A DNA stretch of 27,462 nt from Chara braunii (lineage: Eukaryota > Streptophyta > Charophyceae > Charales > Characeae): NCBI GenBank assembly GCA_003427395.1, contig BFEA01000020.1, positions 187,248-214,709 of the forward strand, read 5' to 3'. Shown here piece after piece: positions 17,534 to 27,462 of the stretch (position 1 is its first letter; each line of letters starts with the position of its first letter). The position numbers and the translations under genes were made by a program. The notes below the pieces were generated by a model. It had not been told where the DNA came from. It did no database searches and saw nothing but the letters and a program-made list of their open reading frames with translations.

Positions 17534-18951
17534 ACGAAAAGGTACGCAGGTTGTACTGGTGGGAAGGACGGTATAAGGATGTCGAGAGGTACTGTATGAC
17601 CTGCAAGGAGTGCCAGAAGAGAGCTCTCGTGAAGTACAAAGAGCCTCTCCATCCATCCTATCCCACCAGACCAGGAGAGAAGGTACACATCGATCTGGTG
17701 AAGATGCCGAAATGAGTAGGCAATATGAACTACGTCGTGAACATACGAGACGATTTCACTNGGTTCGTGGACGGTAGACCTATCAGGAGTAAGACGGCAA
17801 AGGAAGTGAAGAACTTNGTCCTGGAGTACTTATCTAGGTATGGTTGTGTCAGCAAGATAGTGATGGACAGAGGGGCGGAGTTTCTAGCTGACGAGGTTCA
17901 GAGTGTGTTCAAGAGAGTCGGGGCGAGAGTTTCGATAGCCACTGCCTGTCACCCACAGTCGAACTCCCCAGTAGAGAGGGGCCACCGGACTCTGATAGCG
18001 TCACTATCCAAGTGGTGCAAGGGTAAGGACAGTGATTGGCCACGATATTTTCGATATGCAATATGGGCGGACAACGTCACGGTCCGGGCTAGTACCGGTT
18101 ACCCACCGTACACCTTGTGGTTTGGACGGCATTGTCCGCTCCCCATAGAATTTCACATCGACAGCTGGACAACCATCGACTGGGCGGAGGAGATGTCCAG
18201 AGAGGAACTCGTAGCTGCCCGAACAAGACAGATAGCCTACGGTTTGGAAGACAACCTTATGACAGCGGCAGATCGTCTGACAGTGGAGAGGGACAAAGGT
18301 AAAGAGAGATGGGATAAGAACGTGCGGATCAGGAAAGAGAGGGTGAGCGTAGGAGATATGGTTCTTCTCTACGACGCAGCACTGGAGAGGACCTGAACCG
18401 GAAAACTCGCAAACAGATGGATGGGACCTTACAGAGTGGTTGAGGCACTCGACTGGGGTGCATATATGATAGCAGAATTAGACGGATCCAAGTGGAAGGA
18501 CCCTATGGCGGGTGCTAGGCTGAAGCTGTTTAGACCCAGGCCCGCGCCCACCTTATCGCTGACAAGCCCGAAAGGGAAAGGAAAAGCCAAAATGGAGGAT
18601 GGAGCCCCCTTGAGGCGATTCGAGGCAGGGGAAAGTTCCAAGAAGAGGAAAAGAATAGAGAAAAGAAAGGTCAAAGGGTTAGCTCTAGAAAGAGAGAAGA
18701 AATGGTTATTCGTGGTCAAGAGGGCCAGACGGAGAGTCCGCATTAGACAAACTGGCGGGACGACACCCTTCTCGAGCCAAAGACAGAAGAAAAAAAAGAA
18801 CCTACCAAGGCCGAGAACCCGGCGGAGAAGGAAAGTAAAAAAACATCTACTTAGCCCTAGAACTCAAAACAGACTGAAACGTAACACAATTGAACGCCGA
18901 CGTGGGCGTCCTTTACGGACAATCACCCTGAAGCTCGTCCGCTTCGTCTGA
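17534..18951 (+). pseudogene. pol: pol: integrase catalytic core and basic C-terminal tail
   Basis: Continues the pol frame. The zinc finger ends with CMTCKECQK. The DDE core has Asp 17692 (HIDLVKMP), Asp 17866 (VMDRGAEF) and Glu 17974 (SPVERGHR), with exactly 35 residues between the last two (D-D-35-E). TGA at 17713-17715 and 18394-18396 interrupt the frame. After the second, the C-terminal module NRWMGPYRVVEA, then IAELDGSKWKDPMAGARLKLF, resembles the end of fungal-type Ty3 integrases, where the TGA position is often Trp. From about 18570 the protein becomes a long K/R-rich tail (KKRKRIEKRKVKG), perhaps a nuclear localisation signal; an alternative frame there is K/E-rich, so the tail frame is uncertain. 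Two single Ns (17761, 17818) lie inside. Confidence 0.85.
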
Positions 18952-19001
18952 CGAAAGTGGCTAGGGCTCAACGGGGGCGTCGAGAAGTGGTCCGGGCTAA
19001 C
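18952..19001 (+). other. Pre-LTR spacer, polypurine tract not evident
   Basis: The 50 bases before the 3' LTR contain only a short purine run (GAGAAGTGG, 18982-18990), 11 nt from the LTR and followed by TCCGGGCTAAC. A classical polypurine tract directly abutting the LTR is absent. GGTCCGGGCT here also occurs at about 12211 upstream of gag. Confidence 0.5.
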
Positions 19002-22000
19002 TGTCAGGCGGCCACAAGCAGTGCGCCGCCTGAAATTTGCGGTTTTGGGACCTAGGCTCAAGGGCAAGTCCGTGTTTTGACGATACTCTGGTTTGACCGG
19101 GCGGCGGAAATTAGGGGAACTCAGGGTACCCCTGATTCTGGGCACACTGAACCTTACGAGTAACCCTCAAAGATAGCGAGATGGGTGGGCGCACTCGGCG
19201 TATCTAGAGACCGTCATTTCCGGCCGTTCAGAGGGCTGGAGCCGGATTGGCCTGCCGCGAGGAGGCATCGCGGAAACAGACCTCGCCGCGACGCTTTTGC
19301 AGCATACGACCGGGGCCGAAATGAGGCCTCGAATTTTTGTCTATCTTAGTGCCATAATTAAAAATGGGGAAAAGGGACTAAGACTAATAGGGGAGAAGGA
19401 AAAAACATAATATCCCTTAATTTTTGTATTTTTCACGGCATTTAATTCTAGGGGGAATACCCTTGTTATTTTATGTTCCCGGCAATGAAATTAAAAACAT
19501 AAAAAAAGATTAAAAATAGTAAGAGAGAGAAGAAACAAAAGGAATTCGACCATTTATTTAAACTCTCTCGGAATTTAATTTTGGGGATCTTACGGTTAAT
19601 TTACTATTTCCGACAATAGAATTAAGGAAAGGGAAGAATGATGAAAAATGATGAAAGGGACGGGAACCCATGATNATTGGGAGATTGGCCTAATTTCGCC
19701 TCGATTANCCGCCATCAGCTCTGACCCCGGATTGAACATTTTCCCCGGATTTTAACAGTTTTCACTACTGCCGATGGTCGAGGTTCCCTGCGTTGCTTTC
19801 CCTGGTTTGCTTGATTACTAACATTACCGCAGTTGGGATGTTTTGAGAGCGGGAGTCGCATGGACAGCATGGGGTGGTGCTACCTTGGGTCGACTATGGT
19901 GTTTGGTTCGGTACGGATACGAGGGTTGTTATGGAGTGGCTACGTCCTACGGTGTCTGACGTGCTTCAGGTGCGGTATGGGCCCGGTGACAGCTGTTTCA
20001 CTACGGTGATTTATTTTCAGGTTTGGGACAGCTGCGGTGATTTACTCTCAGGACCGGGGCTACTACGACAGTTATTCCAGGTTTGGAACCTTGGCGGCAG
20101 TTTGATTTCAGGTCCGGAAAGGTTGCGGCATTCTATATCAGGTTCGGGACAGGTACAAAATAATCATGGCATGGTTGTACGGGTTCGGCGTCCGCGTGCC
20201 ACAACAGCCCGGTACTGGATTTCGGGTTTGGTCAGGTTCGGTGGCATCGCGGTGTTTCGTTTCAGGTTCGACGCCCTCACGNCGATTTATTTCAGGTTCG
20301 GGACCTCTGCGGTGATTTATTTTCAGGTCCGGGACCACCGTGACGATTTATTTCAGGTTCGGGACCTCTACGGTGATTTATTTTCAGGTCCAGGACCACG
20401 GTGACGATTTATTTCAGGTTCGGAACCTCTGCGGTGATTTATTTTCAGCTCTGGGACGACTACGGTAGTTCATTTCAGATTCGAGACCTTGGTGACAGTT
20501 TATTCCAGGTTCGGCGTTATCACGGGTATTTAACCCAGGCTCGACACCGTCACTGCGGCCATTTATTCCAGGGTTGGTGCCACTATGGCGCTTTATTTCA
20601 GCTTTGGGACCATTACGCCAGTCTACTGAACTGGGAATGGACATCAGGCGGGTGCGGTCGGGGGTGCCTGGCGCTGCAATTGACCGGGGGCTAGCCCCGA
20701 GCGATTTTGGAACAACGAAGGACTGTGGCCCTCTATGAGCGCCCTGCATGAATACAAGGCCGAGAGCTGGACGGAGGGGGATATAGGAGAACGACCAGGC
20801 ATTGTAGGGGGATCGCATGCCAGGTGTACTCAGCGCATCACTGACTCGAGCCGCAGTGAGTCGGGAGGAGTTCGGCGCGAGGCAGTTACAGGAGAGACTC
20901 GGGGCGAACACGGTGTACCCGCGCGAGCAAGCTCGGGGTGTCGGCATCGGTGCTTGGAAGGTTTCACCGCGAGTAGGGATGAGAGGAGAGAGGTAGTTGG
21001 AAGCGTGCACGGTGCACGAGGAGGAGAGGTTCGGAGGTTGCTCGAGGCGAGCCAGGCGTGCCCCGTGCTCCGCGGTTCGGATACACGCGAGGGTAGCGCG
21101 CTGGCAGAGTGTGCTCTTGCGCTAGCATGTCCGTGCTCATGAGCTCATGAGCTTGTATGTCTATGTGTTAGCGTTCTCAGTTGCTCTGGTGTGAGCGATT
21201 GGAGAAGTTATCGGAAAGCGCGTTAGTCGCGGGGAGTTACCTCGGGGGAGAGAGAGAGAGAGAGAAGACGAGATAGTTAAGGAAGAAACGTGAGCTCTCG
21301 CACGCTTTATGCGCAGATGTCTTGAGTGGAGCGAAACCGAATCGGCGAGAGTACGGGCGAAGTGGGGTGACAGAGGAGAGGGGCGAGTCAGGCGACAGCG
21401 CGTGCGACGTTCGCTGTCCCAGCCAGCGCCCTCCTCACGAGCGGGAGAGTCCAGTTGGTATGCCCACAACGCGTGCGTGAGGTTGATAGAGGTGAGAGGG
21501 CGGTCAGTTCGAAGACACGAAGAAGGGAAGACACTAAGTGATCTCGTGACTGCTCCCGATAAGGGAGGAAGACACTAGCAGATTGAAAGAGCGAGAGTAT
21601 GAAGAGAGCAGAGTGCGCGCTTGGCTGGAATAGCGGGCAAGTGCATTCGCTTGCGAGAGAACGCGTGTGAGAGTGTGATCGGGGAACAAGGAAGAGCGAT
21701 TTGTGAGAGAGAAAAAGAAAGAGAGAGCAAGCCAGAGAAAAAAAGGGGAACTAGCCGATGCATGACGAAGGGATATGAGGGAATGACGACATGCGAGAGC
21801 AGGGAATCTGCATCTTGGCTTTCGAAGATGGATGTATCGGGCTCGAAAAATGACCAGATACTTTCATATTTGGGTTGGTGTTCATACTACGTCTGGCGCC
21901 GCGTGATTTCCTACCCTGTGCTTTGCAAACACTCGCATACTGTGACGGGGAGGCGCGCAATCGCCGAGTGAACGTTCACGAGGAGTTCACGGGGAGGGAT

Positions 22001-23873
22001 GTGGCGTTGGCCACCATCTCTCAGGTCAGACATCGCTCATTGGTCGGAGAAAAAAAAGAAAGTCAAGCGGTGAGAGGCGATAACTCTCAAAGCATCGGTC
22101 TGCCCTTGACGCAGGTTACGAGGTCCAACACGCTAATTGTCCTATGGCAGACTGCACATTTCGTTGACTAGCAAGAAAGATTCGTAATCACGGTGAGAGC
22201 TAACTGATCTTCTCTTTCGAGAGAAAGCAGGTAAGTCATCATCGGCAGGCCTTTTGAAAACTGGCAATGAAGAGATACTTCAGAGGTATTAATTAAGGCG
22301 GTGAGGCTGTGCACATCCATTTGTGTCTTATCTCCAAGAGCGTCGAACGTTTCGCACGAATATTCTGTTCACCAGCCGATCGGACAACTGGTCTTCAAAC
22401 GCGAATCTGCAGTTACTCATTGCCTGTCGACAAAGAGGTGGACAAATTAGACCATATCAGAAAAGACTGAAGGGACGAGGGGTCGGTCGAGATATTCGTT
22501 TATATAATTGCTCCTTTTTTTTTTTTTTTTTAATCATACTGAGTGGGTTATAAGCATCGAACTGTGAGTTTAGAGGAAGTTCTTTTTCAATACTAAGCAG
22601 GCTAACTCGCTTTGAACAACAGCTTGGTGTAATTTCAGAACCAGAAGGTTGACTCTTGCTTTCTTCTCGCCTAGGCAACTTGCATAGGAGCTTGTAACTA
22701 TTGCTTGGGTTCAAACGCCCTGGGTTGCCCAAAGGGTAATACTTGGAAACGAATGCGTGGGTTGCCTTCCTGACATGAATGGTGCAGGTGAACAAGGGCG
22801 CTGATCAGTCCGGTGCGAGCTCGTATATCGGTTCATTAAACCCGGGCTTGAGGGGAGCTGCGCCGTTCCACCCCGGCCAGCACTGTTTGAAGTATTACGT
22901 GACTGATGAGAACGAAAAGGGCGAGAGAGTAAGAGAGAGTACAGTGAGCCAGAGGGGGAGAGAGTAACGAGCGAAAAGGGGGAGAAGGAGATCGAACAGG
23001 GACAGAGACAAAGTGAACATTTGATTATTATCCTTCATTATTTGACCATTCGTGTCGGCGAAGGCCTTTGCTGATTCAAGGGAGCTCCTAACTAAGCACC
23101 AGTATGTTCTAATTTGATTATCCATTGTTGCTATTCNAAATACCGCAATTCTGAACCGGCTCGCTCTAATCCGTTCATCCACTGTTGCAGTTCAAAAGGG
23201 TTCCATTCCGAAAACTTTAAGACTCTACGAGGTGCCATTCTAATTAGAGCGGCCTCTTATCTCACTGGTTCGGACAAAAATTTGGAAAACCCCGNGGGAC
23301 CGGAAAACAGTGGGCAGTGCAACAAAGAGAGAGTGAACNAAAAGGGTTGAAATGCTTTCGTTNGACCGCTGCTCTNAGTCTTCGCTTTGGTAAAGNGACT
23401 ATTCANGTGCATGCTTTTTCCCAGGTTCCGATTAATGTGAGGGCTCAATTTCTGTGCNAGNTGTATCCTGCTTGGGTCGTGAGAAGTCGTTGACCCACCG
23501 AACGCTGTTTCTCCACTTGGGATCATGAGAAGGCAGCTTTCCCCTGAATGATGTTCAACCTTGAGTCATAAGATGAAACTGTTTCTACGCGAGCTAACTC
23601 CTGCCCCGTGGCTATGTGCTGAGTCTGTTTGACTTAGGGCTATTTCCTGCGCTAAGATTATAAGTGAGGGTTTCATTCTCCGTTTTATTTCTACATCGAA
23701 ACAAAGAAACTAGCTGGTAAGGTTCAACTGTCACAATGGGATTAGTTACTCCTACCGTTACAGGAAACCCCTGTTGTTCGCTGAGGACCTCGGAAGCGGG
23801 CGTGGCGAGTGACAGGCGCCGTGGTCCTTGGCTGCAACGAACGGTAGGCGACCCCTCCCCGGGTTTCCGCACA
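19002..23873 (+). repeat. 3' long terminal repeat
   Basis: A 4872-bp direct copy of 487-5354. All the internal landmarks recur 18519 bp downstream: tandem array about 19999-20629, palindrome 21135-21152, TTCG hairpin 22210-22225, splice-donor word 22228-22236, TATA-like word 22500-22507, T17 tract 22515-22531. The middle 4.37 kb is identical to the 5' copy including N positions, while the ends differ (11 substitutions in the last 316 bp). Confidence 0.95.
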
Positions 23874-23877
23874 ACGG
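23874..23877. repeat. Candidate 4-bp target-site duplication, right copy (ACGG)
   Basis: Matches the ACGG before the 5' LTR. The disrupted RT frame of the second element begins immediately afterwards. Confidence 0.45.
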
Positions 23878-23878
23878 T

Positions 23879-26284
23879 ATGAATTGGATATTCCATGACT
23901 ACTTGGATAAGTTTGTCATTGTGTACCTCGATGACATACTTATTTTTAGTAAGACTGTCGAGGAGCATGTTGCACATTTGGACAAAGTCCTCAGTCTCCT
24001 GCGACAGCACAAGTTCAAGATCAACGGTGAGAAGTGCGAGTTTGGCCGCACCCGTGTCTTGTACTTGGGTCATGAGATCTCCGCGGAAGGGTTGAAGCCC
24101 GATGACGCGAAGGTGGCCATCATTCGTGATTGGCCACGTCGTCAGTCAGTGACTGAGATGAGATCTTTCTTGGGAATGACAGGCTACTGTAGGACTTTCG
24201 TCAAAAACTATAGCATAGTGGCCGCTCCTTTGACTGATCTGACCCGCCTTGACGCCCCATGGGAGTGGACAGATGAGTGTGAGGCTGCTTTCGGACATTT
24301 GAAGCATGAGTTGACGCACTACGAGGTCTTGAAACTTCCTGATCCTGACAAGCCGTTTATAGTCACCACGGATGCCAGCCAATATGGCATTGGCGCCGTG
24401 CTCGCGCAACAGGAGGGGCCAAAGTTGAGGCCTGTAGAGTACATGTCCAAGAAAATGTCGTCTCAGAAGTTGGCTAAGTCCACCTATGAGAAGGAACTCT
24501 ATGCGGTTTACAAGGCTCTAACCCATTGGAGACACTACCTCCGTGGGAGATTCTTCATCCTCAGGACTGATCATCGGACCCTGAGATGGATGAGAACCCA
24601 TCCTGTACTTTATGACGCCCTCAAGCGTTGGATCGAAGTCATCGAGCAGTATGACTTTGACCCTCAGTATCTAAAAGGGGAGTACAACAAGGTTGCGGAT
24701 GCCTTGTCGCGTAGACCTGATTTCTTAGGTGCGTTGATTACTGAGTTCAATCTGACGGACGATGTTACTTAGTCCTTGGTTGAAGCCTATCACGAGGACC
24801 AGTTCATGTCTGAGATCATACGCAGACTTCAGGCAAAGGACAAGAAGACCTCTGCCGAGTTTGAGTTGGTCGATGGCTTGCTGTTCCTTGAGAAGGTAGG
24901 GAATAAACGATTGTGTGTTCCCAATAGTGAGTCTTTGCGTAGTTTGTTTTTAGGAGACTGTCATGATGCCACCGACCATTTTGGGTATAAGAAGACCGCA
25001 GCCAACTTGCTGCAGCGGTTCTGGTGGCCCACGATGATGCGAGATGCCCAACTGTACATGGAGACTTGTCAAGTTTGTCAACGGGACAAGCCACGTACGC
25101 AAGCTCCTTTCGGGCTTCTGAAGCCCCTTCCGATTCCGGAACGGCCTGGTGAGAGTCTGTCCATGGATTTCATGGATACTCTGATCACCAGCAAGAGTGG
25201 GATGCATCACATCTTCGTCATTGTGGATAGATTTAGTAAGTATGCTAGGTTAGTAGCCATGCCGGAAACAGCAAAGACGAAGTACGTGATCCGAATGTTC
25301 AAAGAGAACTGGGTTAGAGACTTTGGTTTACCGAAGTCTATTGTCAGTGACAGGGATGCCAGGTTTACCAGCGAGTTGTGGAAGGCTGCTGCTGCAGAAC
25401 AGGGCACTCAGTTGCAGATGACTTCTGGGAATCATCCAGAGGCCAATGGACAGTCCGAGCAACTGAACCGCGCTGTACAACACCTGTTGAGGCACTACAT
25501 CAAGCCCAACCAGGTAGATTGGGATGAGAAGCTTGCTCTCATCTCCAGCTTGTATAACAACACTGTACACAGCGCCACGAGGATGAGCCCAAATAACTTA
25601 CTGCTCACATTCAAGCCAAAACTGCCCCTAGACTTCCTTCTCCCTGAGAATCAATCCACTGCTGCACCAGGTATCCTAGAATTTGCATATTGCTATGAAC
25701 AGAAGATGCAGCAGGCTGTAGAACAGATGCAGAAGGTGCAGGCTGCAATGATAGAGTCTGAGAATAGACATCGCCGACCTTCTACATTTCAGGTTGGGGA
25801 TAGGGTCTGGGTTAAGTCTTCAGAATTGGGACAGGAGCACGGGATCTCCCGCAAACTCATGCCCCAATACTTTGGACCCTGGGAAGTCTTGGACATCGTT
25901 GGGACAGATCCGGATGGGCCATCTTATGTTATCCGGATCCCAGGTCATCTCCGTACTTACCCTGTCTTTCACGCATCCAAGCTGGCACCTTTCAAAGTGA
26001 CTGATCAATTTCCATCTCGCCGCTCAATGCTGCCCCCAACCATGGATGGAGAGGTGGACATCGACGACATCGTGGATCACAGAGAGTTGCCGGTATCAAG
26101 ACCAGCAGGCAGGGGACGTCCTCCGAAACCGAAGCTACAGTACCGCGTTTGGTTCCGGCATCACACTGATCCGAAGGAGGACCGCTGGTTCACCAGGGAA
26201 GAACTCATGCAGACCGCTCCTCAATTTGTAGCCCAATACGAGAGATCTGTGCAGAAGGGAAAGCGCCCCATGGTTGAAGACTGA
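23879..26284 (+). pseudogene. pol: pol of second element: RT (3' half), RNase H, integrase, chromodomain
   Basis: One frame of about 800 codons to TGA 26282-26284, broken by a single TAG at 24770-24772 between RNase H and integrase. It starts abruptly inside RT at MNWIFHDYLDKFVIVYLDDI (YLDD at 23924-23935), so fingers and motif A are missing. RNase H: FIVTTDASQYG, STYEKELYAV, ADALSR. Integrase: zinc finger His followed by CQVCQ, then Asp 25166 (SMDFMD), Asp 25349 (VSDRDARF) and Glu 25457 (NGQSEQLNR), D-D-35-E. The C-terminus has GPWEVLDIVG, then a chromodomain from about 26053 ([32 protein letters not shown]), which in chromoviruses directs integration to heterochromatin. The 17 codons before the ATG lie in the giant element's LTR and are not part of the gene. 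Confidence 0.92.
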
Positions 26285-26308
26285 GCTTCTCAGAGGACTG
26301 TTGAAGCT

Positions 26309-26430
26309 AAGGAGGAGGGAATGCGAGGCCACTGCCTCTATAAGCCCCATAAGGCCCCATTTTTGCAGCCCGTCGGCCGCCCTAAGTGAAGGCCGGCTCG
26401 ACGAGGCCCTCAGGGCCCTTTTCTGGCCAC
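26309..26430 (+). repeat. Polypurine tract and truncated 3' LTR of second element
   Basis: AAGGAGGAGGGAA (26309-26321) is a good polypurine tract 24 nt after the pol stop. TGCGAGGCCACTGCC, starting at 26322, begins with the TG expected of an LTR. The LTR runs for about 110 bp before the antisense RT of the third element begins; the exact junction (about 26430, give or take 10) cannot be fixed by eye. Confidence 0.65.
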
Positions 26431-26434
26431 CTTG

Positions 26435-27462
26435 CAACTCAGGGAAATTCAGGCAGTTGGGCAGCGCCAGTTGGTTTAACTTCTTGAGCGCAGACGTACA
26501 GTCTTTGTCCCATTGCCAGATTGCCTCTTTCTTCAGCAACCTGCGCAAGGGAGCGGCGATAGTAGAGAAGTTCCTTACGAACTTCCTATAGTAGTTAGCT
26601 AAGCCTAGGAATGACCGCAACTCTGTCAATGTGCGGGGCGTCGGCCAATCTCTAATCGCCGCTATCTTGCTGTCCTCGGGCTTAATGCCATCTCCGTCTA
26701 ATACGTGGCCCAAGTACAGGACTTGCGTCTTGGCCCACTCGCACTTCTTCGCATTGATCTTGAAGTTAGCCTCTCTAAGCTTCCCCAAGACCTGCCTCAG
26801 ATGACCCTGGTGCTCCTGAAGAGTCTTACTAAAAACTAGGATATCATCTAAGTAGACTACTACAAATTTATCTAACCACGGTCTAAACAGGTTATTCATA
26901 CAATGCTGAAAAGTAGCTGGCGCGTTGGTTAGTCCAAAGGGCATCACTATAAACTCATAATGCCCATATCTAGTCCGGAACGCAGTCTTGTACTGATCAT
27001 GAGGATGAACCTCTATCTGATGGTATCCGGACTTTAAGTCTATCTTAGAGAAATACTTACAACCGTGTACCCGATCTAAAAGATCGTCTATCCTGGGTAG
27101 CGGCTCAACGTTCTTTATTGTGATCGCGTTCAAACCCCTATAGTCTATACACATTCTCAGCTCTCCTTCCTTCTTGGGGACAAACAAAACGGGTGCTCCG
27201 AAAGGAGATGAACTAGGCCTGATCCAACCTTTCTTAAAAAGTTTGTCTAACTGCTTGCGAAGCTCCTCTAACTCTCTAGGGGACATCCTGTAGATTGCAC
27301 CCTTAGGAGTTCTACTACCAGGCTCTATCTCTATCCTGTGCTGGATGGGTCGCAGCACTACTCCTGCCGGCGACTCAGTCAAATCCTGGAACTCTTCCAG
27401 CAGCTTGGCAATTGTTGGATCTGTGGAACTATCCTTTTCCTGGCCCTTAGTGACAGGTCTAA
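26435..27462 (-). pseudogene. pol: Third Ty3/gypsy element: reverse transcriptase, partial at both ends
   Basis: On the minus strand, one frame enters from the right edge of the window ([20 protein letters not shown]) and carries a full [34 protein letters not shown] (motif A), [18 protein letters not shown] (motif B), [11 protein letters not shown] (YLDD at 26854-26843), [36 protein letters not shown]. It then loses homology after [19 protein letters not shown], at about 26435. RNase H and integrase are missing, so the frame's remaining codons towards 26135 are antisense to the second element and not real. No internal stop within the RT. It is an ordinary Ty3/gypsy RT, related but not identical to the second element. 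Confidence 0.9.

Larger units (their letters stand above)
487..23873 (+). mobile_element. Giant Ty3/gypsy-type LTR retrotransposon (about 23.4 kb)
   Basis: The element is defined by two near-identical direct repeats of about 4.87 kb that start TG and end CA. A tRNA-Asp primer-binding site follows the left LTR, and gag, protease, RT, RNase H and integrase lie between the repeats in Ty3/gypsy order (RT before integrase). Size and layout recall the Ogre/Tat giants of plants, which also carry an extra ORF upstream of gag. The pol proteins, however, look like a different Ty3 branch (FLDD box, FLDDxPxKGP context). Coding regions carry numerous in-frame stops, so this copy is probably defective, although part of the damage is assembly error. 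Confidence 0.93.
23878..26430 (+). mobile_element. Second Ty3/gypsy chromovirus, 5'-truncated
   Basis: The 3' part of an ordinary chromodomain-bearing Ty3/gypsy element: RT from just before the YLDD box, RNase H, integrase, chromodomain, polypurine tract and the first ~110 bp of its LTR. Its 5' side is broken by the giant element and its 3' LTR is cut by the third element, which lies in the opposite orientation. Confidence 0.85.

Noticed and set aside
7189-18951. Alternative genetic code or systematic stop readthrough to explain the in-frame stops
   Set aside because: All three stop codons occur in frame and also terminate frames normally; two neighbouring elements use standard code. Decay and assembly error are simpler.
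26135-26434. Extension of the minus-strand RT frame to 26135
   Set aside because: Past about 26435 the codons are antisense to the second element's LTR and chromodomain end and show no RNase H similarity.

Overview
The window is eukaryotic, transposon-dense nuclear DNA, most likely from a plant or streptophyte alga. The evidence is a primer-binding site matching plant-type tRNA-Asp, a chromodomain-bearing Ty3/gypsy pol, telomere-like CCCTAA words and no host gene. The style of the flanking pol genes reminds me of Chara, but that is memory and not a tested assignment. The assembly is imperfect: a 520-N gap, scattered single Ns, and a leftover Nextera transposon end.

Layout. (1) 1-486: C-rich flank with no supportable gene. 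(2) 487-23873: one giant (about 23.4 kb) Ty3/gypsy-type LTR retrotransposon on the + strand, with LTRs of about 4.87 kb (487-5354 and 19002-23873) and an internal region of about 13.6 kb. In order, the internal region holds a tRNA-Asp PBS (5360-5376), a 1.8-kb AT-rich leader, an accessory region of about 5 kb (7189-12150), gag (12264 to about 14290, with the N gap inside), an aspartic protease, a near-textbook -1 frameshift signal (15523-15554), RT, RNase H, integrase and a basic C-terminal tail. (3) 23878 to about 26430: the 3' part of a second Ty3/gypsy element (RT 3' half, RNase H, integrase, chromodomain, polypurine tract, LTR start), into which the giant element appears inserted. (4) About 26430-27462, minus strand: the RT part of a third Ty3/gypsy element, running off the window.

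The most unusual part is the accessory region. It does not look like standard gag or pol. It encodes at least three diverged copies of an unrecognised ~230-residue domain (A) and three copies of a second small domain (C). There are also two acidic tails (B), a coiled-coil-like protein (D) and a further ORF (E). They are packed tightly, with ATGs 3 or 24 nt after the previous stop or overlapping it as ATGA. This reads as a repeatedly duplicated A-C cassette upstream of gag.

The element is probably not autonomous as assembled: in-frame stops of all three kinds interrupt most reading frames, many explicable as C-to-T changes. One break, at 17514-17549, is a sequencing-adaptor artefact. The two LTRs are identical, down to shared N positions, through their middle 4.37 kb but differ by about 3.5% near the 3' end, so the assembler probably pasted one consensus into both copies. 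The pol proteins of the giant element carry FLDD instead of YLDD and a C-terminal domain like those I associate with fungal Ty3-type elements. They are clearly unlike the two ordinary gypsy elements beside it.
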